8,522 bases of DNA, taken from positions 14,128-22,649 of the forward strand of contig PMBM01000028.1 in the NCBI GenBank assembly GCA_003153855.1. The letters run 5' to 3'. The position numbers and the translations under genes were made by a program. The notes under the pieces were generated by a model, which worked only from the letters and a program-made list of their open reading frames with translations, was not told where the DNA came from and made no database searches. This document shows, piece after piece, positions 1 through 5,809 of the stretch. This stretch comes from Propionibacteriaceae bacterium. Lineage in GTDB: Bacteria > Actinomycetota > Actinomycetes > Propionibacteriales > Propionibacteriaceae. Positions within the stretch are counted from its first letter, which is position 1; each line of letters starts with the position of its first letter.

Positions 1-551
1 GCGTCGGGCAGGTCGTCGGCCAGCACGAGGTCCCGGTTGGGCGGGTCGTTGGTGTAGATGATCCGGTTCGGGTGCGGCGCACGGATGTCGATGTCGCCTG
101 CGCGGACGGCAGTCCCTGCGGGGAACTGGATGATGAGGTGCGGGTCGAGGGTGTCCCGCGTGGCACTGGAGACGTAGCGGACGGTCCGAGGCAGGAGCCG
201 ACGAACGTTGTCGTCGATACTCACGAGGTGCACGGTCGCCGGTACGCCCAGCACCTGCATCGCTATGGCCGCGCGTACGCAGGTGCCGCCGAGGGTGATG
301 CGCTTGGTGAATCGGCTCGCGAACTGCTCCACGATCTCGGAGGACGCGATGAAGCACTCGCCGCCGACACCGTCGCGAACGAACGCGAGGACCGACGCGA
401 CGAGGGACCGCTCGTCCGTGACTGGTACGGATGCGTCGAGATCTGCGGCCTTCAGACCGTAGAGCGTGACGAGATCCTCCAGGACCCGGGAGTCCCAGGC
501 GATCTCATAGTCGACGCAGCCGCCCAGCCCCAGGACGAGTTCGTGGTTCAC
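1..551 (-). CDS. Sugar kinase, ADP-dependent glucokinase/phosphofructokinase-like (N-terminal part; runs off the left edge)
   Basis: This reading frame has no ATG and is easily missed; it begins at a GTG 28 bases after the aldolase stop and stays open for 183 codons to the window edge. It starts MNHELVLGLGGCVDYEIAWD. The Gly-rich strand followed by VDYE (residues 13-16) sits where ribokinase-superfamily kinases carry the N-(V/I)-D sugar-binding motif, and TLGGTCVRAAIAMQVLG (87-102) corresponds to the GGQAGIMAN-type glycine motif of ADP-dependent glucokinases/phosphofructokinases. The C-terminal catalytic aspartate region lies outside the window, so phosphoryl donor and substrate are unproven. 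No clear Shine-Dalgarno precedes the GTG, so translation may be coupled to the aldolase gene. It would phosphorylate a sugar or sugar phosphate in the cytoplasm to supply that aldolase. An ordinary PfkB-type kinase is the main alternative. Coding status is secure; the family call is moderate. Confidence 0.72.
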   Translation of the reverse strand, partial: MNHELVLGLGGCVDYEIAWDSRVLEDLVTLYGLKAADLDASVPVTDERSLVASVLAFVRDGVGGECFIASSEIVEQFASRFTKRITLGGTCVRAAIAMQVLGVPATVHLVSIDDNVRRLLPRTVRYVSSATRDTLDPHLIIQFPAGTAVRAGDIDIRAPHPNRIIYTNDPPNRDLVLADDLPD

Positions 552-579
552 GTGGCGCCTATCAGGTAGTCAGTCGGGC

Positions 580-1443
580 TCAGTACAGGGACACCTTGCC
601 AGTCGCGCCGAACAGGTCGATCTTCTGGGCGGCGACGACGTTCATGGCCTCGATGCACGCCGGCTGGATGGCGTTGGGCTCGCGCAGCTGAATGTCGGTA
701 CCGAGGACCTCTCGCATCTTCTGGTGGTAGGCCACCTTGATGTCGCTGGAGATGTTGATCTTGTTGATGCCGCACCGGGCGGCTTCGCCGATCTCGTCGT
801 CGGGGTTGTTCGAGCCGCCGTGGAGCACGAGGGGCAGGGGGGCGACCGCCTTGATCTCGCGCAGCAGGTCCAGTTTCAGCTCGGGTTTCATCCCCTTGGG
901 GTACAGACCGTGGAAGGTACCGATCGCGATGGCAAGGCTGTCGACGCCGGTCAGCTCGACGAAGCGGACGGCGTCGGAGGCCACGGTGTAGGTGACCTCC
1001 TTCGCACCCGACTCGCCGTACGAGTCGTTCGCGCCGATGGTGCCGAGCTCGGCCTCGACGGACAGTCCCACCGCATGGGCCGCATGGACGACCTTCTGGG
1101 TGATCGCGACGTTCTCCTCGAAGGGAAGCAGCGAGGCGTCGATCATGACGGAGGTGTAGCCCAGCTGGATGCAGCCCAGAACCTGCTCGTACGAGGCTCC
1201 GTGGTCGAGGTGGATGGTCATCGGCACGCTCGAGCGGTGCGCGCGGGCGATGATCGCGGCGATCAGGTCAGGACCGGTGTGCTTCAGCTCATCGGGATGA
1301 ATGGCGACGATCCAGGGGGCCCCCTTCTGCTCGCAGATGTCCGCGATACCCGTGAACATCGCGTAGTCGCTGATGTTGAACGCGGGGACCGCGAAGCTTG
1401 CCTCGTTGGCGACCCTCAGCAGGTCGATGCCGTTCATGAGCAT
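580..1443 (-). CDS. Class II (zinc) ketose-bisphosphate aldolase, GatY/KbaY/Fba-like
   Basis: A complete 287-aa TIM-barrel aldolase that should cleave a ketose 1,6-bisphosphate (fructose, tagatose or a related sugar) to dihydroxyacetone phosphate plus an aldehyde. All active-site elements are visible: HLDHG at 78-82 (catalytic Asp80, zinc ligand His81), EAELG at 130-134, GTFHG at 175-179 (zinc ligand His178), LVLHGGS at 205-211 (zinc ligand His208) and NISSDIK at 230-236 (phosphate-binding region). The length and the GT-x-HG form match the short GatY/KbaY/IolJ group better than the roughly 340-360-aa housekeeping enzymes, so this is probably a pathway-specific aldolase. An AAGGAG site at 1454-1459 lies 10 bases before the chosen ATG; a second in-frame ATG two codons later is equally possible. 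It follows the permease gene by 49 bases and precedes the kinase gene. Which ketose is cleaved cannot be read from the sequence. Confidence 0.93.
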   Translation of the reverse strand: MLMNGIDLLRVANEASFAVPAFNISDYAMFTGIADICEQKGAPWIVAIHPDELKHTGPDLIAAIIARAHRSSVPMTIHLDHGASYEQVLGCIQLGYTSVMIDASLLPFEENVAITQKVVHAAHAVGLSVEAELGTIGANDSYGESGAKEVTYTVASDAVRFVELTGVDSLAIAIGTFHGLYPKGMKPELKLDLLREIKAVAPLPLVLHGGSNNPDDEIGEAARCGINKINISSDIKVAYHQKMREVLGTDIQLREPNAIQPACIEAMNVVAAQKIDLFGATGKVSLY

Positions 1444-1492
1444 GATCAGATTTCTCCTTGCGTTCTCTTCGGTGGTGTGGGTTCGAAATCCG

Positions 1493-2335
1493 TTAGTTCT
1501 TTACTGATCCGGCCGTCATTCCCCCGATGAAGTAGCGCTGGAAGAAGAGGAACAGCACGAGTATTGGAATGCATCCGAGGACGCTCATGGCCATCATCTC
1601 GTTCCACTCGTAAGAGTGCTGACCCATGAGAAGCTGGATTCCGATGGGAACCGTTCGCATTTCCACGGTCTTGGTCAGGGTGAGGGCGAAGAGGTACTCG
1701 TTCCAGGCGATCATGAACGTGTAGATCCCCACGGACACGATCCCCGGGACGGAGATGGGGACCAGGATCTTCCAGAGCGTCGTCCAGGAACTGCCCCCGT
1801 CGACCTTCACGGCCTCGTCCAGCTCCCGCGGCAAGGTGTTGAAGTAGCCGGTCATCATGATGATGGCGTACGGCAACGTGAACACCATGTACGTGAGAAT
1901 GAGCCCTTGGTAGGTGTTGTACAGGCCGAGGAAGACCACAAGGCCGAAGTACGGGATCAGCAGCGTGATCGGCGGAACGGCCTGGACCCCGATGATCATG
2001 ACATTCAGCACCTTCTTCAGCGGGAACTCGTAGCGGCTGAACGCGAAGGACGCCAGTATTGCGACCACGAGGGTGAGCGCGGTCACCGTGAGCGAGATGA
2101 AGTAGCTGTTGATGAAGAACTGGACCTTGGTGGGGTCTGTGAAGATCGTGGCATATCCCGAGAGCGTGGCAACCGCAGGAATGAGCTTCGGGGGGTATTG
2201 GAAGATGTCGGTGTTGGGCTTGAACGAGCTCGAGATCATCCAGAGCACGGGCAGTCCGGCGTACAGGGAGCCGAGCACCAGGAGCAGGAGGACTCCGGCC
2301 TTCGCCAAGAGCCGCTGTTGACGTCGAGGGATCAT
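1493..2335 (-). CDS. Carbohydrate ABC transporter permease, MalG-type (inner-membrane subunit)
   Basis: One of two membrane subunits of a CUT1-family sugar importer. With the ATG used here it has 280 residues. It opens with a basic segment (MIPRRQQRLL) and a first membrane helix near residues 13-35, followed by the usual helices; the cytoplasmic EAA loop, which docks the ATPase, is at about 171-193 (ELDEAVKVDGGSSW, then the KILVP end). It ends GGMTAGSVKN, the characteristic MalG-family tail. The start is uncertain: this ATG lies one base after the MalF-like stop, an in-frame GTG at 2344 overlaps that stop, and another ATG exists at 2359. An AGAAGG-like site sits 3 bases before the GTG and 12 before the ATG used. 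Either way the gene is translationally coupled to its partner. Confidence 0.94.
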   Translation of the reverse strand: MIPRRQQRLLAKAGVLLLLVLGSLYAGLPVLWMISSSFKPNTDIFQYPPKLIPAVATLSGYATIFTDPTKVQFFINSYFISLTVTALTLVVAILASFAFSRYEFPLKKVLNVMIIGVQAVPPITLLIPYFGLVVFLGLYNTYQGLILTYMVFTLPYAIIMMTGYFNTLPRELDEAVKVDGGSSWTTLWKILVPISVPGIVSVGIYTFMIAWNEYLFALTLTKTVEMRTVPIGIQLLMGQHSYEWNEMMAMSVLGCIPILVLFLFFQRYFIGGMTAGSVKN

Positions 2336-2336
2336 G

Positions 2337-3266
2337 TCAGTCACGGGCCTTCTGTGCACGCACGTAGAAGAAGGCCAGCACCAAAGAGATGACCAGGACG
2401 ATCGCCGCGCTCGCCGAGGCGCTTCCGAACTGGTACCGGCTGAAGGCCAGCTTGTACGTGAAGGTGCTCAGCATCTCCGTCGTGTTCAACGGGCCACCTC
2501 CGGTCGTCATCCAGATGAGCGCGAACTGCTGGGTCGTCCAGATGAAGTCGAGCAAGGCCATGCTGATGACGATCGGCCGAAGCTGCGGGAGCGTGATGGA
2601 CACGAACCGCTGCAAGGGGTTGGCGCCGTCCACTTTGGCGGCCTCGAAGAGCTCCGTTGGGATCCCCTGAAGGCCGGCCAGCAGGCTGGTCATGTAGAAG
2701 GGGTAGCCCGACCAGATGTTGATGAACGTGACCGCGAGGAGCGCGTACTGCGGCTCGGCCAGCCAAGCGATCTGGCTGCCGATCAGGTGCGAGGAGGTCA
2801 GCACGTAGTTCACCACGCCGTTGGGGGCGAGCAGAAGGCGCCAAAGGATCGCGATGATCGCGACCGTGAACAGCCACGGAAGGATGTAGATCATCCGGAA
2901 GACGGCTTTGGTCCTATTGCCGAGCAGATCAGTGTTGAGCAGGAGCGCGAAGACCAAGCCGATGACAAGGTGCGCGATCACGCTCGCGCCGGTGAAGAAG
3001 AGGGTGTTCACGACCGCGCCGTGGAAGCTGTCGCTGGTCAGGATGTCGATGTAGTGCGCGAACCCGACGAACTGCGGGTTCTTCTTCATGATGACGTTGT
3101 CCATGAGTGAGTAACCCAGAACCATGACGATCGGGATCAGCATCAGGACGACCATCAGGACCACCGTCGGGGCGACGTACCCATAGGGCGCCAGCTTCCC
3201 CAAGAGCTGGGACCGTGTGCCCGCGGCGCGAGCCGAGGGTTTCGTAGCTGTCTTCAGGCCGGACAT
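2337..3266 (-). CDS. Carbohydrate ABC transporter permease, MalF-type (inner-membrane subunit)
   Basis: The partner membrane subunit of the sugar importer, 309 residues. A Ser/Thr/Arg/Lys-rich cytoplasmic N-terminus of about 25 residues leads into the first helix (about 30-52). Further hydrophobic segments lie near 85-110, 125-147, 175-198, 231-252 and 286-303. The EAA loop is at about 205-227 (ELFEAAKVDGANPLQRF), and GGGPLNTTEM at 256-265 is the conserved MalF-type segment. A GAGGAG ribosome site 6 bases before the ATG fixes the start well. The gene lies 112 bases downstream of the binding-protein gene, with a strong hairpin between them, and abuts the MalG-like gene. No ATPase subunit is encoded beside it, so energy probably comes from a shared MsiK/MalK-like protein encoded elsewhere, as is common in actinobacteria. 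Confidence 0.95.
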   Translation of the reverse strand: MSGLKTATKPSARAAGTRSQLLGKLAPYGYVAPTVVLMVVLMLIPIVMVLGYSLMDNVIMKKNPQFVGFAHYIDILTSDSFHGAVVNTLFFTGASVIAHLVIGLVFALLLNTDLLGNRTKAVFRMIYILPWLFTVAIIAILWRLLLAPNGVVNYVLTSSHLIGSQIAWLAEPQYALLAVTFINIWSGYPFYMTSLLAGLQGIPTELFEAAKVDGANPLQRFVSITLPQLRPIVISMALLDFIWTTQQFALIWMTTGGGPLNTTEMLSTFTYKLAFSRYQFGSASASAAIVLVISLVLAFFYVRAQKARD

Positions 3267-3322
3267 GCGGTGCTCCTCTCTTGGTGAGTGATCCTCGAGT
3301 GTGTGGGATTCAGGTGTCCATG

Positions 3323-3358
3323 CTCAGGGGCCGCGAACCTATCTCCGCGGCCCCTGAG
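3323..3358 (-). promoter_or_regulatory. Perfect 13-bp stem-loop between binding-protein and permease genes
   Basis: Arms CTCAGGGGCCGCG (3323-3335) and CGCGGCCCCTGAG (3346-3358) pair without a mismatch around a 10-base loop; 11 of 13 pairs are G-C. On the minus strand the hairpin begins 20 bases after the binding-protein stop and ends 56 bases before the permease start. No T-run follows, so it is not a standard intrinsic terminator. Its place matches the malE-malF type of intergenic hairpin, which protects the binding-protein mRNA 3' end and lowers permease expression. That role is inferred from position. Confidence 0.75.
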
Positions 3359-3378
3359 GATGGAGGTGCCTGAGGCGC

Positions 3379-4671
3379 CTATCCTGCGAAGTCCTTCACC
3401 CAGGCTGCCTGGGCCTTCGTGAGCGCGTCATCGACGGACTGCTTGCCGTCCAGGTACAGCTGGAACTGGTCGTCGAAGTCACGCATCAGCTGCTCCGCCA
3501 CCGGCAGGCCGGTGAACTCGTTGGCCGGCGTGCCGCTCTTGTAGATGTCGAAAGCGGCCTTGTAGATCGCGTCGCTGGAGACGTAGTCCGGGGTCGACGT
3601 CTTGTTGCCCGGGAACCCGTGGGCCAGCGAGGAGATCTTGGCGTTGACGTCCTGGCTCATGAGGTACTGCACGAGCTTGAACGCCTCGGGCTGGTGCTTG
3701 CTGTTCGCAGCGATGCCGATGCCCCACGAGGCATACGGAAGGCCGCGCTGGCCGCTGAAGCCATCGACGGCCGGGATGGCCGCGACCGCGAACTTCAGAT
3801 TCGGGTTGTTCTTGCGGATCAGGCCGACGTGGGCGAGCGAGTCGATCATCATGCCGACGCGACCGTTGGTGAACTCGTTGACCTTGTCCTGCTCCTGCAT
3901 CGTGAACGACCCGGGAGAGATGACCTTGGCGTCGTACAGGCTCTTGATGTACGTGGCGGCGCTCTTGACGTCCGAGTTCGTCACGTCAGGCTTGCCGTCC
4001 TTCAGCATGCTGGCGCCGGAAGCCCACACCCAGGACATGACGTCGTTCTGGATGCCGTTCGGGTTCTCCGTGGACAGGGGGAGCACCCAGCCGCTCGTGT
4101 TGTTGCCGAGCTTGGTGAGGGCCGTCGCGGCCGCCGTGAACTCGGTCCGGGTGGTCGGCACGGACGTGACGCCGGCCTTGGTGAGGAGGTCGGTGTTGAC
4201 GAACAGCGGGTAGACGAAGTTCGCAACCGGGATCATGTACGTGTTGCCGTTGAGCTTGATCTGGGCGGCGAGCTGGCTGTCGTCGTACTTGGCGTCAGAC
4301 ATGAGTTGGCTGACGTTCGCCAGGGCTCCCTGCTTGACGAAGTCGCTGACCCACGCCCCGTCGAGGCCGACGACATCGGACATCGTGCCGGATGCCGCCG
4401 CCGCAACGACGGTTTGCTTGGTGGCCGCGTAGGGGCCGCTGATCAGCTTGACCTTGATGCCGGCGTTCTTGGCCTCAAAGTCGTCCATGATCGAGCGCAG
4501 GGCACCGGCCGGCAGCTCCGGCTCCCACCACTGAGCAAACTCGAGGGTCACGGTGCCGCCGCCGGCTCCGCCTGACGACGAACTCGTTGAGGCGGCACCA
4601 CCACCGCACCCTGTGAGCGCAAGGGCAGTGGCCGCAACTACGGCGAGCCCTGCGATGTACTTCTTTGGCAT
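3379..4671 (-). CDS. Sugar ABC transporter substrate-binding lipoprotein (SBP_bac_1 family)
   Basis: The extracellular receptor of the importer, 430 residues, anchored to the membrane by a lipidated cysteine. The signal peptide MPKKYIAGLAVVAATALA is followed by lipobox LTGC with Cys22, then a Gly/Ser-rich linker to about residue 40. The mature domain begins TVTLEFAQWWEPE and shows family-1 features: an early Trp-rich segment, GTMSDVVGLDGAW around residue 95-107, and a Glu/Lys-rich C-terminal helix ending AWVKDFAG. The ATG at 4671 is chosen because AGGAG lies about 8 bases upstream and the signal peptide starts immediately; the frame stays open further upstream but that part has no signal-peptide or coding character. 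It is the first gene of the minus-strand operon, transcribed divergently from the DeoR-type regulator. The ligand cannot be read from sequence; no glycoside hydrolase accompanies it, suggesting a monosaccharide or short sugar. Confidence 0.95.
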   Translation of the reverse strand: MPKKYIAGLAVVAATALALTGCGGGAASTSSSSGGAGGGTVTLEFAQWWEPELPAGALRSIMDDFEAKNAGIKVKLISGPYAATKQTVVAAAASGTMSDVVGLDGAWVSDFVKQGALANVSQLMSDAKYDDSQLAAQIKLNGNTYMIPVANFVYPLFVNTDLLTKAGVTSVPTTRTEFTAAATALTKLGNNTSGWVLPLSTENPNGIQNDVMSWVWASGASMLKDGKPDVTNSDVKSAATYIKSLYDAKVISPGSFTMQEQDKVNEFTNGRVGMMIDSLAHVGLIRKNNPNLKFAVAAIPAVDGFSGQRGLPYASWGIGIAANSKHQPEAFKLVQYLMSQDVNAKISSLAHGFPGNKTSTPDYVSSDAIYKAAFDIYKSGTPANEFTGLPVAEQLMRDFDDQFQLYLDGKQSVDDALTKAQAAWVKDFAG

Positions 4672-4701
4672 CGCTTCTCTCCTGTATGCCTCGCGCCCCG
4701 G

Positions 4702-4763
4702 AGGAACGGTGACTCCGCTCTGGACCCCGACCGCGCTGGTGAGAGGAGTCTCTGCCCGTTCCT
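4702..4763 (-). promoter_or_regulatory. Long imperfect inverted repeat in the binding-protein leader
   Basis: Three paired blocks nest around a 20-base loop: AGGAACGG (4702-4709) with CCGTTCCT (4756-4763), GACTCC (4711-4716) with GGAGTC (4745-4750), and CTC (4718-4720) with GAG (4741-4743). Together they give 17 base pairs, interrupted by a 1x5 internal loop and one G/A mismatch. The structure lies 30 bases before the binding-protein start codon. If transcription starts upstream of 4763 it would fold in the mRNA leader and could affect stability or translation; otherwise it may be a protein-binding site. Confidence 0.45.
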
Positions 4764-4780
4764 GCCGATTAGTCAAGCAT

Positions 4781-4847
4781 TTCTGCGGTTTTGTTCCTAT
4801 GTTGTGCGTATATTCGCGGGGAACCTTGCAGAATGCGTGTTTGTGCG
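4781..4847 (+). promoter_or_regulatory. Candidate repressor operator: phased TGCG elements
   Basis: TGCG occurs at 4784, 4805, 4834 and 4844. Three copies share the longer form TT(C/G)TGCG, at 4781-4787, 4802-4808 and 4841-4847, two of them identical (TTGTGCG). The steps of 21, 29 and 10 bp put all four on roughly the same face of the helix. DeoR-family proteins often bind repeated short elements in the promoter next to their own gene. The second copy adjoins the possible -10 box at 4809-4814. Assignment to the adjacent repressor is inference. Confidence 0.4.
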
Positions 4848-4885
4848 GCAAGATGCTGGAAGTACTCGCAAACCAAGGGGTCCGA

Positions 4886-5725
4886 ATGGGCAGTCAGTCG
4901 AACTATCCGGCGCGTCGTCGCGCCGAGGTGCTGGATCTTCTGCGACAGCGCGGGCAGGCCTCGATCCACGAGCTCGCCGTGGAGTTCGGTGTGTCGGAGG
5001 ACACCGTCCGGCGAGACGTGGACGATCTCGCCGCGCAAGGATCTGTGGAGCGCACGCACGGCGGAGTGACGATCTCCCCGGAGGACCGGCTCAACGTCAA
5101 CCTGCCGTTCGGCCGCCGAATCGTCGCGCAGGCTGCGGCCAAGGACGCGATCGCCAAGGCTGCGGCCGCGCTCGTGCAGGAGGGACAGACACTCTTCATC
5201 AACGGGGGCACCACCACCCTGGCGATGGCCAAGTACCTCGCTCCCACGCGGGGGATCACGGTCGTGACCAACAACCTCCCCTTGCCGGAGGAGCTCTACA
5301 CGCGCGGGGCGCGCGAGGTGTACGTCCTGGGGGGGTCGTTCCGGCTGCGATCCCAGGTCACGATCGGCCCGGTCGCCCTGGCTGACGGTGGCGGCAGCTT
5401 CGGCGCTCTGCACGCTGACTGGGCGTTCATCGGTGTCGGCGGCGTCTCGGACGACGGGGTGGTCTCCACGACCAGCCTGCCCGAGGCCGGGATGATGCGA
5501 GGGATGATGGATTCAGCCAGCCACTCCGTCCTTCTGGCCGACAGTACGAAGTTCGGCCGCAAGCAGTTCGCCGAAGTGGGCGGCCTCAGCGCGAACACCA
5601 CGCTGATCACCGAAGTACGCCCCTCACAGGCGCTGCTCGACCACGCCGCCGAGGTCAATGCCCGGGTCATCATCACGTCAGAGGAGCCCTCGGCCCTTGC
5701 CTCCGACGCGTCGCCAGGTTCCTGA
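4886..5725 (+). CDS. DeoR/GlpR-family transcriptional repressor of sugar metabolism
   Basis: A 279-residue regulator with both family domains. The N-terminal winged helix-turn-helix (about 7-62) reads YPARRRAEVLDLL, ELAVEFGVSEDTVRRDVDDL and then ERTHGGV, the classic DeoR signature. The C-terminal sensor domain, related to phosphosugar isomerases, shows INGGTTTLAMAKYL (105-118), VVTNNLPL (126-133), VYVLGGSFR (145-153), DWAFIGVGGVS (178-188) and LADSTKFG (217-224). Such proteins usually repress until a sugar phosphate binds. AAGGGG lies 5 bases before the ATG used; an in-frame ATG at 4853 is a weaker alternative. It is divergent from the importer operon and upstream of the cupin gene, so it most likely controls both directions, with an intermediate of this pathway as inducer. 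The effector is unknown. Confidence 0.94.
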   Translation: MGSQSNYPARRRAEVLDLLRQRGQASIHELAVEFGVSEDTVRRDVDDLAAQGSVERTHGGVTISPEDRLNVNLPFGRRIVAQAAAKDAIAKAAAALVQEGQTLFINGGTTTLAMAKYLAPTRGITVVTNNLPLPEELYTRGAREVYVLGGSFRLRSQVTIGPVALADGGGSFGALHADWAFIGVGGVSDDGVVSTTSLPEAGMMRGMMDSASHSVLLADSTKFGRKQFAEVGGLSANTTLITEVRPSQALLDHAAEVNARVIITSEEPSALASDASPGS

Positions 5726-5809
5726 GCCGCGCCGGGCGGGGCCTCACCTGCACCGTCCGCCGCGACGTCTATCGCGTCCTGCCGTACACAGCGTCCCCGA
5801 AGGAGAGTC

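Larger units (their letters stand above)
4672..4885. promoter_or_regulatory. Divergent promoter/operator region between transport operon and repressor
   Basis: This 214-bp gap separates the two divergent start codons and is more A+T-rich around 4765-4860 than the flanking genes. A TATATT at 4809-4814 could be a -10 box for the repressor, and minus-strand TTGACT (4776 to 4771) resembles a -35 box for the transport operon. Neither has a good partner at 16-18 bp, so both promoter assignments are tentative. DeoR-family repressors usually act on such shared regions. The candidate operator elements and the leader stem-loop are listed separately. Confidence 0.7.

Noticed and set aside
724..1530. Long plus-strand open frame opposite the aldolase gene
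   Set aside because: It is antisense to an aldolase with every catalytic motif intact; its translation is Asp/Gly/Val/Arg-rich low-complexity sequence typical of mirror frames in G+C-rich DNA.
3619..4575. Long plus-strand open frame opposite the binding-protein gene
   Set aside because: Composition is Arg/Asp/Val/Gly-rich with no recognisable motif, and the opposite strand encodes a clear lipoprotein with its own ribosome site.
4672..4851. N-terminal extension of the binding protein (in-frame start at 4851)
   Set aside because: It would bury the signal peptide about 60 residues inside the protein; the ATG at 4671 has a good ribosome site and an ideal lipoprotein signal directly after it.
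4553..4885. N-terminal extension of the DeoR-type regulator back to 4553
   Set aside because: It would overlap the binding-protein coding region and control region; family members begin shortly before the helix-turn-helix, which fits the ATG at 4886.
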